A stretch of DNA of 27,396 bases from a virus. The stretch is taken from positions 1 to 27,396 of the IMG/VR virus record IMGVR_UViG_3300034092_002812; one strand, given 5' to 3'. Both the position numbers and the translations under genes were made by a program. Positions 1 to 8,868 of this stretch are shown here, in pieces. The notes beneath the pieces are model-generated. The model was not told the origin of the DNA. It did not search any database and was given only the letters and a program-made list of their open reading frames with translations. The number at the start of each line of letters is the position of its first letter. Position 1 is the stretch's first letter.

Positions 1-410
1 TTGGCACATGTTTATGGTCTTCTATTGAATCTGGCTTTAATTCATCTTTCGGAATAACAACAAACAACTCGCTATTTGGGTGGGGGTATAACCGTAATGG
101 GCCTATATGTAACACGAATTGCACTTGTTTTTCAACTCCCTCTCAGATAGCAGGTGCATGGAAATGTGTTGCTGTAGGATCTGCAGGGACGATCTCAAGA
201 TTTGCAAGTATTAGTGCTACTGTTGATACCTGTATCGCAGTTGCGCGTGGATCTGGATATCGCTTTTGCGATTTATATGACCCTGTTCAGGCTATGATTA
301 CATCAGCCAATAAACTTTGTTTACAGGCGAATATGGATGCTGGGAGTTGCTCCTGGTCGTGGTCAAAAATCAGTATAGGCGGTGATACAATAGCAGGTAT
401 AAGGTATTGA
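1..410 (+). CDS. RCC1-repeat-like, Cys-rich protein, C-terminal part (5' end outside window)
   Basis: An open frame runs from the window edge (first full codon at base 3) to TGA at 408-410, about 135 residues, so the start lies upstream. The visible part contains a motif of the form SLFGWGYNRNG, followed by a Ser-Thr-Pro turn and an AGAWKCVAVG stretch. This is the pattern of RCC1-type beta-propeller blades (W-G-x-N-x-x-G, then P-x-x-x-x-x-x-W-x-x-V-x-x-G). At least nine cysteines are present, including a C-N-T-N-C-T-C cluster, which is unusual for a phage structural protein and could mean disulfides or metal binding. RCC1-like proteins in phages are of unknown role; its position before the surface-glycan and fibre genes suggests a virion or adhesion protein. 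The coding frame is clear; the RCC1 call rests on one good blade. Confidence 0.6.
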   Translation, partial: GTCLWSSIESGFNSSFGITTNNSLFGWGYNRNGPICNTNCTCFSTPSQIAGAWKCVAVGSAGTISRFASISATVDTCIAVARGSGYRFCDLYDPVQAMITSANKLCLQANMDAGSCSWSWSKISIGGDTIAGIRY

Positions 411-445
411 TTTTTTTGTAGTGTTGTATATTTATAATAGATATA

Positions 446-1483
446 ATGCACTTAATAGATCAGCAGCTTAATATGATGTTGCGCGGTAGATTTGATGATG
501 GGTGGTCGATAAGTGAGAAACTTGAAGAAACAGAACCATCAAATCTACGACATATGTTTAATCGTGGATGGCTCTTAATATATAAAGGCTTCTTTCAAGA
601 GGGTTATAAATGTCTTGAAGCAGGTAGACTTTTAAATGTATATGGAAACAACCGTATTCCGACGGAACAGCCTATTTGGAATCACGAAGATCTCCACGGT
701 AAGACCGTGTTATTGAACATGGAAGGTGGTCTCGGTGATCAAATCATATATATTCGTTTTGTAAAAGATATAAAGAGGCTCGGTGCTAGATGTATTGTGT
801 GCTGCTCCTCGTCATTAATACCTCTCTTCTCCTCAATAGAGGGGATAGATGAAATCATCGACTATACCGATATACCTTTAATTAATTTTGATTTTTGGAT
901 ACCGTCGTTTAGTTGTTCGTGGCTCTTTGGATACTCTCATCACGATTTACCTAACGATCCATATATAAAACCCATGGATATCAATACAGCTGTATGGAGC
1001 CAAGCTGTGATAAGTGACAAAATAAAGGTAGGAATAAGATGGAGTGGTAGTACTCAATTTGAACATCAGCAATTTAGAATCTTTCCGCCGGAGAAACTAA
1101 TTAATTTATACCACAATACACAACTACAGCTATACAGTTTTCAGCGTGATAATGATGTTATAGAACTCCCTGATAAAATATTTGATTTACAATATCTTTT
1201 AATTTCATGGATAGATACTGCAGCAGCTATAGCAAATATGGATTTAGTAATAACCTCATGTACAAGCGTAGCACACTTAGCATCAGCAATGGGAAAACCG
1301 ACATGGGTTATTGTTCCAATCTTACCGTATCATATTTGGGCGTATGAAGGCGAATACACACCGTGGTACAAAAAAACCACACGAATCTTCCGTCAGACCG
1401 TATTTGGTGAATGGGATGATGTATTTGAAAAAATACAACACGAATTAACACGAGTAATAAAAGGCGAAGTGAGCTTGATTTAG
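446..1483 (+). CDS. GT9/heptosyltransferase-like glycosyltransferase with TPR-like N-terminus
   Basis: The 345-aa product looks like a TPR-fused GT-B glycosyltransferase of the ADP-heptose:LPS heptosyltransferase (GT9) type. Residues 1-75 are helical and TPR-like (FNRGWLLIYKGFFQEGYKCL). Residues 90-105 carry the Gly-rich donor-domain loop NMEGGLGDQIIYIRF. Residues 195-202 read VGIRWSGS, the start of the second Rossmann domain. Residues 266-285 hold DLVITSCTSVAHLASAMGKP, which matches the C-terminal nucleotide-sugar-binding region of this family. The ATG at 446 follows a short gap from the preceding stop; no Shine-Dalgarno is seen, but TATAATAG ends 5 nt upstream. It precedes a sulfotransferase and a second related gene, so it probably transfers a sugar onto a surface glycan or virion protein. 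Donor and acceptor cannot be told from sequence. Confidence 0.75.
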   Translation: MHLIDQQLNMMLRGRFDDGWSISEKLEETEPSNLRHMFNRGWLLIYKGFFQEGYKCLEAGRLLNVYGNNRIPTEQPIWNHEDLHGKTVLLNMEGGLGDQIIYIRFVKDIKRLGARCIVCCSSSLIPLFSSIEGIDEIIDYTDIPLINFDFWIPSFSCSWLFGYSHHDLPNDPYIKPMDINTAVWSQAVISDKIKVGIRWSGSTQFEHQQFRIFPPEKLINLYHNTQLQLYSFQRDNDVIELPDKIFDLQYLLISWIDTAAAIANMDLVITSCTSVAHLASAMGKPTWVIVPILPYHIWAYEGEYTPWYKKTTRIFRQTVFGEWDDVFEKIQHELTRVIKGEVSLI

Positions 1484-1511
1484 AGATATATTTCATATAT
1501 AATTATTGTTA

Positions 1512-2297
1512 ATGAAAACAATACATTTTGTCGCCGGCCTACCACGTAGTGGTTCAACGATGATGATGAATATTTTAAAACAAAATCCGCATGTCGGTGC
1601 GGCACCGGTGAGCTCATTATGTACAGTTATAAACGCAGTTAACATTAACTGGGAGAGTGTGGAGGCGAATAGAGAGTACCCTAATGATACTGCTAAGATA
1701 GACACACTTACGTCAATTTTGCAAGGATACCATAAATCTTCGAAAAAAGATATTATCTTTGATAAAGATAGATTGTGGGTAACGAAGATTGGTTTGATAG
1801 AAAATATTATTCAAGCTAAAATAAAGATTTTATGTCCTGTTCGTAACCCTGCAGAAATTATAACGTCATTTGAAAGAATTCGAAGAAATAATCCACTACG
1901 GATTATAGGAGGCGATAGCGGTATTTCAAATGTATCAACTCGGGCTCTATATTACTCTGCTCCTGACGGTGTACTCGGTTTGTCGCATGCAGCTCATAAG
2001 GATGCTGTTATAGAAGGGTATCTAGATAGACTTTTATTTGTAGATTACAATAAATTTTGTAATACCCCTAAGTCTCAGTTAAAGCGTATTTATGAGTTTT
2101 TTGAGTTACCTAAATTTGAGCATAATATGGAAAGTATTGTTCAAAATGAACAGTATAATGATCACGCAACCGGTCATCCAGGGTTACATAAAATTAAAAA
2201 TAGACTAGAACGCACTACTGTTAACTGTGTTCAGTTTTTAGGACTTGAGTTATATGAACAATACAATAGAGAAATCTTCTGGGATGCCTGGGTATAA
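1512..2297 (+). CDS. PAPS-dependent sulfotransferase
   Basis: The 261-aa product begins MKTIHFVAGLPRSGSTMMMN. GLPRSGST (residues 9-16) is the 5'-phosphosulfate-binding loop of sulfotransferases, equivalent to a P-loop. The 3'-phosphate-binding signature follows as PVRNPAEIITSFERIRR, with Arg111 and Ser119 at the canonical R-x7-S spacing. The family moves sulfate from PAPS onto hydroxyl or amino groups of carbohydrates, proteins or small molecules. The ATG at 1512 is preferred over an in-frame TTG at 1506 because the conserved beta-strand starts right after it. The 3' end overlaps the next gene. It sits between two related glycosyltransferase-like genes, suggesting a sulfated glycan product. 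The enzyme would depend on host PAPS, since no ATP sulfurylase or APS kinase is in the window. Confidence 0.85.
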   Translation: MKTIHFVAGLPRSGSTMMMNILKQNPHVGAAPVSSLCTVINAVNINWESVEANREYPNDTAKIDTLTSILQGYHKSSKKDIIFDKDRLWVTKIGLIENIIQAKIKILCPVRNPAEIITSFERIRRNNPLRIIGGDSGISNVSTRALYYSAPDGVLGLSHAAHKDAVIEGYLDRLLFVDYNKFCNTPKSQLKRIYEFFELPKFEHNMESIVQNEQYNDHATGHPGLHKIKNRLERTTVNCVQFLGLELYEQYNREIFWDAWV

Positions 2298-3507
2298 AGA
2301 TGAGCCAATAGATGTTTATTTTGATGTAATAGCTAAGTCGCTATATCAAAATAAAAGATTTGGTGATGCTGCTGCAATACTGGATATTGCAAGTAAATAT
2401 GTGCAACCTAGCAATGTTTATTCTGTGCTAACAAGTGCAAGAGAATGCTATTTTCTAAGCGGTGACGTTGTTACTGCATATAATATTTTATTGTATCAAG
2501 AACAGTTCATACCGTCTAATAACACAAACAATGTTTACGATAAAATTATATATCTCCGTTATCTCGGTAAATATGAAGAGTGTGAACATGTCATTAAAAC
2601 ACAAGCATCGGGTGAGATAAAGTATCGTGCTCTCGGGTGGTTTTCACATAAAAAAGGTGATTTCAAAGAAGCTTTTCTGTTGACAGAAAAAGGAAGAAAT
2701 GGTAAGTATCGATTTAATTCGAATGTAAAAAACCCTTACCCTATCTGGGATGGTAAGACAATATGTGATAATATTGTAGTTTTTGCAGAAACAGGATGTG
2801 GCAATGAAATTATCTTTTCACGTTGGTTAAAAGATCTACAGCCGTATTGTACGAATATATATTATTGTACAGCAACTTCACTCTCAATGGTTTTTGAGCG
2901 TGTCTTTGGTGTAAAATCATATACAAGCAACACCACGCTACCTGGTGATACACGGTTTATACCGATGATGAGCTTACCCTATCTTCTCGATAAGGATAAT
3001 ATTGAAAATCGCACCTATTTAACATCCAATAATGAACATATTTCTCAGTATCTACCGAAATCCCGACCAAGAATAGGCATACAGTTAACAGGTGATTTAA
3101 ATTACACAGAGAACAATCATAGAACAATACCTGAAAGTATTTTTATTGATACGTTTAAATTATTCGGTGAACTTGTTAATATAGGATCTAATTACATGGA
3201 GGAGCGAAAAGATGTGACGTATTATATGAATGACACCTGGGAAGAAACCCTTGCATTAATTGATACATGTGATGTTATTGTTACATGTTGTACAAGTATA
3301 GCACACGCAGCTGGTGCATTAGGTAAGAAAACCGTGGTATTATGTAACATGGCAGATTATTTTACATGGTGCTCGACACCACATTTAGGAATGTCGCCTT
3401 GGTATGAGAATGTTTGGTGTGTTAGACAGCAGCAGCCTGGTAATTGGAGCGATGCTATAGATCAAGCTGCCACTATTGTCAGTGATATTATCGCTACTAA
3501 TAGTTAG
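2254..3507 (+). CDS. Second GT9-like glycosyltransferase paralogue with TPR-like N-terminus
   Basis: The roughly 417-aa product has a helical, TPR-like N-terminal region of about 150 residues, then a GT-B-like region clearly related to the gene at 446. It shares a Pro-x-x-Trp-Asp-Gly segment, a loop reading FAETGCGNEIIFSRWLKDL in place of NMEGGLGDQIIYIRFVKDI, IGIQLTGD in place of VGIRWSGS, and VTCCTSIAHAAGALGKKT in place of ITSCTSVAHLASAMGKPT. The catalytic-domain loop is degenerate (TGCGNE versus GGLGDQ), so it may use another donor or be a partner subunit. The start is uncertain: an in-frame TTG at 2245, ATG at 2254 (AGGA about 10 nt upstream) and ATG at 2284 are possible, and all overlap the sulfotransferase 3' end. 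That overlap implies translational coupling. Confidence 0.7.
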   Translation: MNNTIEKSSGMPGYKDEPIDVYFDVIAKSLYQNKRFGDAAAILDIASKYVQPSNVYSVLTSARECYFLSGDVVTAYNILLYQEQFIPSNNTNNVYDKIIYLRYLGKYEECEHVIKTQASGEIKYRALGWFSHKKGDFKEAFLLTEKGRNGKYRFNSNVKNPYPIWDGKTICDNIVVFAETGCGNEIIFSRWLKDLQPYCTNIYYCTATSLSMVFERVFGVKSYTSNTTLPGDTRFIPMMSLPYLLDKDNIENRTYLTSNNEHISQYLPKSRPRIGIQLTGDLNYTENNHRTIPESIFIDTFKLFGELVNIGSNYMEERKDVTYYMNDTWEETLALIDTCDVIVTCCTSIAHAAGALGKKTVVLCNMADYFTWCSTPHLGMSPWYENVWCVRQQQPGNWSDAIDQAATIVSDIIATNS

Positions 3508-3555
3508 GTATAAAAAGCACTGGTCATATGTTATCTAGTTAATTAAGTATAGATA

Positions 3556-5211
3556 GTGAGAAATTATCTAGTAACACTAAGTAGCATTCAACCAAGCGAC
3601 CCACCGCAGGTACTCGACCACTATCTCTTTCTAGATCCTCTTCTTGGTATTAACTTTGTTTATCCAAATTCAGCGAACGGTGGTTTTTTTGTCGGTACAT
3701 CTTATACCGGTGCTCTTACCGCGGATAGCGAAAATATATACCCATGGGGGTACCCTATACAGACAGCTGTCACAAATATAGAGATAGGACCACTCAAAGG
3801 ACCGTATACACTTACCTTTTCACCTACAGGTCTCGACACAAGTAAGGCAGCGATATTGAAGATAATTTATAATTTCGGTGACGGTACTAATACAACTGTT
3901 AATCGTAGTATTGTACCGAAATTCCGAATGGGTGACACACTATCTGCTGGTGATCCAAACGCTATATCTGTTAGCCATGAGTACTACCCTCAAAGTATAG
4001 ATAGTACCACAGTTTATAATCCGATTATTACAGTAATAAACGGTAATATGGTTGAAAACGTTTTTAATATAACTCTTTCTACCGTACCTGCCTCAATTTA
4101 CGACTTTAATAGTACACATCTTATTAGCAACACTCAGCAAAGCAGACTTTCAGAGACACAAAATGTATTTGAGGTAGAGCAGCCTAATTATCTGACTGTA
4201 GCACGTGTTTTAAGTACCACAGACGCAAAATACACAACACCTCCCTTCTTTAGTCCTGAAACACTTGCAGGTTATGAAGATAATTTAATTTTATGGCTTG
4301 ATGCACTAGATGCTTTAACCCTTTCACGTGATCGATACGAAAATGTTCTTATATGGTATGATAAGAGTTCATATCAAAATAACTTTTTCTCTGATATTCC
4401 GAATATACCCGGTGTAGGTGGTGTGGTAGGCACGAGTCCACAATTTCAATATCAAACACAGTCTACTTCACTAAGAAAGAGTGTATTATTTGAGCAGGGT
4501 AAGTATCTATATGCACTAAGCGATTCATTACGCGGTATTAATAGCTTCGATGCCGTGGTGGAAAACAACGGATATACAGTATTTGCGGTAATGAGGCTTA
4601 ATTCTGTAGAGGGTACACTATTTTCTTATGACCTTAATATGAATGAGGAGCTAAACCCAGTTACCGGTGATCAAGGTGATGGTGTGAATTACGTTCCTAA
4701 TTTCAATATCTCATTTAACCAACCTAATGCATTGACTGTTGAGCAGGGTGATACAAGTTATTATTTTAAAACGAGTGCGACTGATGATTCCGGTGGTATA
4801 TATCAACCTACAACTATAAGCAACATATCACAAAACCTTACCGCTTACAGCTTATTTTCTGTAACAGTAAGCGGTACGTTAAACGCACAAGCATATATAA
4901 CAGCTGATACACTGATAGCGCGAAGACGCAATCAAAGCTATCAATACAATCTGAGTAGCTTTTTATCTGGTGGATTTAATAGCAGTACAGTTCTTTACCC
5001 GCCAACCGGGCAATATATAGAACCAGGGACGTATGATAAAAAGTTAGTATACGCGTTACTCGGTAGAAGCAATGCCTATATTGATAGCTACTTAACAGAT
5101 ACCGAGATTTCAGAAATTATAATATATAATAAACCACTTGATCCTGTTTCTATAGCCAATGTACAAAACTATCTTGTTAATAAGTGGAATTTAACACTGC
5201 GAACTGACTAG
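3556..5211 (+). CDS. PKD + LamG-like jelly-roll virion/adhesion protein
   Basis: The 551-aa product uses a GTG start. A PKD-like Ig fold lies at about residues 75-180, with IIYNFGDGTNTTVNR and the later ISVSHEYYPQ matching the W/Y-x-F-G-D-G-T and H-x-Y hallmarks. From about residue 240 comes a concanavalin/LamG-type jelly roll: LILWLDALDALTL, then IWYDKSSYQNN, a VLFEQGKYLYAL strand, and a C-terminal segment IIIYNKPLDPVSIANVQNYL ending in Lys-Trp-Asn. This last motif is typical of LamG_3-type domains in secreted and virion proteins that bind carbohydrates. There is no signal peptide, fitting a virion component. It is the first of a run of five large structural genes and directly follows the glycan-modifying cassette. 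The host ligand is unknown. Confidence 0.7.
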   Translation: MRNYLVTLSSIQPSDPPQVLDHYLFLDPLLGINFVYPNSANGGFFVGTSYTGALTADSENIYPWGYPIQTAVTNIEIGPLKGPYTLTFSPTGLDTSKAAILKIIYNFGDGTNTTVNRSIVPKFRMGDTLSAGDPNAISVSHEYYPQSIDSTTVYNPIITVINGNMVENVFNITLSTVPASIYDFNSTHLISNTQQSRLSETQNVFEVEQPNYLTVARVLSTTDAKYTTPPFFSPETLAGYEDNLILWLDALDALTLSRDRYENVLIWYDKSSYQNNFFSDIPNIPGVGGVVGTSPQFQYQTQSTSLRKSVLFEQGKYLYALSDSLRGINSFDAVVENNGYTVFAVMRLNSVEGTLFSYDLNMNEELNPVTGDQGDGVNYVPNFNISFNQPNALTVEQGDTSYYFKTSATDDSGGIYQPTTISNISQNLTAYSLFSVTVSGTLNAQAYITADTLIARRRNQSYQYNLSSFLSGGFNSSTVLYPPTGQYIEPGTYDKKLVYALLGRSNAYIDSYLTDTEISEIIIYNKPLDPVSIANVQNYLVNKWNLTLRTD

Positions 5212-5228
5212 TGTATTGTTTAATGTAT

Positions 5229-5236
5229 TATAAATA
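5229..5236 (+). promoter_or_regulatory. TATAAATA box (T4-type late promoter candidate)
   Basis: An exact TATAAATA octamer lies in the 30-nt gap before the 1206-aa gene and ends 5 nt before its ATG at 5242. It equals the T4 late-promoter element recognised by gp55. Using T4 spacing, transcription would start at about the A of the ATG. An alternative is an A-rich translation-initiation context. Confidence 0.5.
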
Positions 5237-5241
5237 ATGAC

Positions 5242-8200
5242 ATGGAGGTTATTTCCCTTAATTCTACAAACTTTATCGGTCTCTCCACTGCTTATACTCC
5301 AGATAAAACCGTAAAATTTGATCAGGAGGTATACTATACAGAACAGGGTGTTTCTCTACCTTTAGCGCAGGTTTTTACGGACATAAACGACAGCTCGACA
5401 AATAATTTCTCTAATCTATTTCTAACACAGGCAACAGCATTATCAAGCGTTGCATATATTGAAGATCTCGATCCGATTCTTGACGATAGTTTTACCACTT
5501 ATTTAGCGGTTAATGCAATTGGTGGTATTAATGATAACACACGTTACCTGGTTGTAGAGGAGCCGGTGTTTACACAATCAGTTGCATCTATTTCAATGTC
5601 AGGGGTACGCTCGAAAATAGATAATAGATATTTTTTCGATATAACATTTATCGATGGTAGGTATTGCAAGGTTGAACATGTTGTACAGAATACCGTACGC
5701 TATCTTACCTGTGATATAGATGATCAATTATTTTTCTCCTTCAATTCAAATACAGATTACCTAGGTGAATTGAGTCCGCAGATTTTTGTGTATACATATG
5801 ATAGAGAAGGTGATTTTCTTGTCTTATCAAAAACAATAAAAGATGTTCCGTACTTTTTAACATATAATTCATTGAGCGGTAATCTTGAAGCTGTACCGCC
5901 ACTCACTGGTTCCAACACAGTACCGTATGCACCGAATGCAATTTTTGCATGTATACCGAGATCTGAAATTCCTAATGACACTAAGCTGGTTGACTCATGG
6001 GTAAGTTATCAAAACGATTTTAAAACAAATACACAAAACATAAACCCGTTACGTAGTTCAAAGGCAGTAAATACAAATTTGTTAATTAATAGTGAATACA
6101 GTACTGTCACCGGCACTGAACTCGGTGTTAATGCATTGTCTCTTAAAAATACTAATACACCAGAAAATTTACAATCAAGAAACAATCCCTTTCAAGCTAA
6201 TAAATCGCTCTTCTTAAATGAAAGTGATGTGGAACAGCGTGTATATAAAAAGCTTTTTACAGGTTCAAACCAAATTTTCGGTGACGATAACATTACACTA
6301 GGATATGAATCCTATACTACTGATATATTACTACCAAAAGATAAGGTTACATATTTTCATGTTCCACAGATATTATATCCTTTCAAACAAATTAATATTA
6401 GTGAATCAGGGTTAATAGAGGCAGGTGCTATAGCCGGTGATCACCCTGTTAAGTCAGATAAGATATTTAAAAAGCTTGCAGACGCAAAATATACTTCACC
6501 GTACGGTGAAGTTATTGACGAATCCAATGGAACGTTTTTATGCAGCTGGCTCTCGGGCAGTTCTGATATAAAGACTAAACCTATTTGGGTTGATAGATAC
6601 TATAACCCTTCAAAAGTTACGTTTATCAATGCTCTTACAACGCGATCACTAAACGCGATTTCATATGACTCTGTATTTCAAGGCTTGGTTAAAGCAGCTG
6701 GTAACATACCGGGAACTGATGATGTTTTTGATACCCCTTCAAGTCTTGTTTTCGAGTCTGGTAGTTACTACGCATATCATCACTATGGTCCGAACGATGT
6801 AGTGAAATTTATTCAAACCTTTACACCGTACCTTATCGATAAAGGGATAGAGAGATTTTATTACACCAATCAGTCATCAGCTGTTCCTGATGTTCGCAAC
6901 GGTGAATATGTTTTTAACGGTAAAACGTATGGCGTTTCTAATCCTCTCTCTAGTATACAAATATCAAATCAATTTACCTTATCTTTTGACATGTTTAACA
7001 GTGATTGGTCTAAACCTTTAGGTTATCAAATATTTGGCAACTTCTTAGATGATGGGTTTGGTATTTTTAATCAAAATATCGTCACACCGACGGTACTTGT
7101 AAATACAGTAACAGGTGTCAGTATTTTAAATACTGATTTAAGAGAGATAAAGAGCATAAACTTTACGTCTACACCGCGTGCATTTATACGTTCTAACTTT
7201 GGAGAAAATTATTCAGTAGTGTTTAATGACGGACTGCTTCGACAGTACACCTGCGACGATAATCCTGTTAATGAGACATTTTCACCTTTTCTTTCAAGTA
7301 TTCTAGACTTTACAAATGATGATACAACAGCATACATCTTGTGCTCCAGTGCACCAGCATATACATTACTGGGTGTAAATTTGCAATCTAGCGCTATATC
7401 CGCTCTAAACCCGGCTCAATATACGGCTTATTTCGCGGCAGGAGCAGGTAGCGTTACTACAAATTTTGCAACTACAATAGAGAGATATAACAATACCTTC
7501 TTTTTTACTCCGGGGACTGTATCACGTAGAATTTCAGATAAGATATATTATCTCACACAAGATAAAACAAAAATTCTCGAATGGAGTGATATTGGTTCGT
7601 CGACGACGGTAACAACTACCGCGTTTAGTTTAACAGGCACTAATAGCATCGCTGATTTTAATATAGATTTCGATGGCAATATTTGGATATTGCAAAGTAA
7701 AAACGTATTTTACAAATATACGCAAAATAGAGAATTCCTATTATCTGGCACTCTTACATCCAACACATCATCATTAAAAACTGTTCAGCTCACCGGCAAT
7801 GGTTCGAGAACATTTAAAATATCTAATAGCGGTTCAATTATACCGTCTGATTATATTGTAACAGTTGATGAAAGGTCGTTACGACCTATTTTCGATTATA
7901 CCGTAACGGCAGATAGTATAACTTTCCTTTCACCTACTCTCTCCGGTAACATATACAGAGTGTCTCGACTTGTATACGAGGACACATATGCAAATTACAG
8001 AGTTAATTTTATAGCGGATTTTTATAACGGTGATTATAAGCGACATGTATTGTTTACCCGTGTTGGTTATAATGCACTAAATACTAGTAGCCTATCAGCA
8101 CAAGCTTATCAATTTAATTTACTAGAAATGAACGGTACTCCTGTGATAAGCGCATTTGTTACTGCACCATCTGGCAATCCTGGACTGACAAATACTAACT

Positions 8201-8862
8201 TTATACGCGAATATGTGCAGGATGTCTACCCTGCAGCAAATTTAAATATTAACGCAATTACAAGAAACGTATATGATGATACTGATCTCTCTAATAACGA
8301 GATAGTGTTCAATCTTTCAGGGCTAGACCCTGGTTATCATCATTTTGCTGTACGGTTCGATGCATATCACGGGTTTATGTCGCTATTTGTGGATGGTCAA
8401 AAATCTGGTGATGTACAATTTGCGCCTAGAAAATATAAATTTAGTAATTTACTCTATCGACCGTTTCTTATCGGTACATCATGCTTTAACAACTCCACAC
8501 CTCTGTATCAGTATCTTAAGAAAGACTCTTATATTATAGATAATGTAAAAATCCGTAATCTTTATCTATACAGCATACCACTCAATGATTGTGATATTGT
8601 TATGCATGCACGTGAAAGTAGAGATATACAGGATATTCATTTTGATATTCCGTGTGGTAGACGTAATTACCTCGAAGAAATAGAGCGCTATTTTAAAGCT
8701 ACTATCCCGGGATCAAAATCTACGCAATATAATATTGTTTTACGTAATACTGGTATTACTAATGAAGAGTTAAGAAAAGCTCTCGAGGAAAGAATAGCTA
8801 TAGTACTTGCTAACTCTGCTCCTGTCTATTCAAAACTAAATAAAATTAAGTGGGTGAATTAA
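5242..8862 (+). CDS. Large virion protein with C-terminal LamG-like domain
   Basis: The 1206-aa product is probably a baseplate/tail-associated structural protein. Most of it is beta-rich, Asn/Thr/Ser-rich and not recognisable. One propeller-like strand set is visible (SIADFNIDFDGNIWILQSKN, about residue 805). Near residue 1030 the segment GYHHFAVRFDAYHGFMSLFV followed by DG is the hallmark of a LamG/concanavalin domain (H-x-A-x-x-x-D...x-x-x-L-F-V-D-G), continuing to an LYLYSIPLNDCD strand. The last 60 residues are helical with a charged NEELRKALEERI segment and could be an attachment module. The 539-aa gene starts 6 nt after its stop. The exact TATAAATA box 5 nt before the ATG and the absence of a Shine-Dalgarno are notable. 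No membrane segment or signal peptide is seen. Confidence 0.65.
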   Translation: MEVISLNSTNFIGLSTAYTPDKTVKFDQEVYYTEQGVSLPLAQVFTDINDSSTNNFSNLFLTQATALSSVAYIEDLDPILDDSFTTYLAVNAIGGINDNTRYLVVEEPVFTQSVASISMSGVRSKIDNRYFFDITFIDGRYCKVEHVVQNTVRYLTCDIDDQLFFSFNSNTDYLGELSPQIFVYTYDREGDFLVLSKTIKDVPYFLTYNSLSGNLEAVPPLTGSNTVPYAPNAIFACIPRSEIPNDTKLVDSWVSYQNDFKTNTQNINPLRSSKAVNTNLLINSEYSTVTGTELGVNALSLKNTNTPENLQSRNNPFQANKSLFLNESDVEQRVYKKLFTGSNQIFGDDNITLGYESYTTDILLPKDKVTYFHVPQILYPFKQINISESGLIEAGAIAGDHPVKSDKIFKKLADAKYTSPYGEVIDESNGTFLCSWLSGSSDIKTKPIWVDRYYNPSKVTFINALTTRSLNAISYDSVFQGLVKAAGNIPGTDDVFDTPSSLVFESGSYYAYHHYGPNDVVKFIQTFTPYLIDKGIERFYYTNQSSAVPDVRNGEYVFNGKTYGVSNPLSSIQISNQFTLSFDMFNSDWSKPLGYQIFGNFLDDGFGIFNQNIVTPTVLVNTVTGVSILNTDLREIKSINFTSTPRAFIRSNFGENYSVVFNDGLLRQYTCDDNPVNETFSPFLSSILDFTNDDTTAYILCSSAPAYTLLGVNLQSSAISALNPAQYTAYFAAGAGSVTTNFATTIERYNNTFFFTPGTVSRRISDKIYYLTQDKTKILEWSDIGSSTTVTTTAFSLTGTNSIADFNIDFDGNIWILQSKNVFYKYTQNREFLLSGTLTSNTSSLKTVQLTGNGSRTFKISNSGSIIPSDYIVTVDERSLRPIFDYTVTADSITFLSPTLSGNIYRVSRLVYEDTYANYRVNFIADFYNGDYKRHVLFTRVGYNALNTSSLSAQAYQFNLLEMNGTPVISAFVTAPSGNPGLTNTNFIREYVQDVYPAANLNINAITRNVYDDTDLSNNEIVFNLSGLDPGYHHFAVRFDAYHGFMSLFVDGQKSGDVQFAPRKYKFSNLLYRPFLIGTSCFNNSTPLYQYLKKDSYIIDNVKIRNLYLYSIPLNDCDIVMHARESRDIQDIHFDIPCGRRNYLEEIERYFKATIPGSKSTQYNIVLRNTGITNEELRKALEERIAIVLANSAPVYSKLNKIKWVN

Positions 8863-8868
8863 AAAACA

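Noticed and set aside
389-418. Possible rho-independent terminator after the RCC1-like gene (CAATA/TATTG stem, then T7)
   Set aside because: The stem is only 5 bp and AT-rich with a 12-nt loop; too weak to call in AT-rich DNA.
1308-1705. Two minus-strand frames (62 and 70 aa)
   Set aside because: They are antisense to the glycosyltransferase and sulfotransferase genes, whose motifs are clear.
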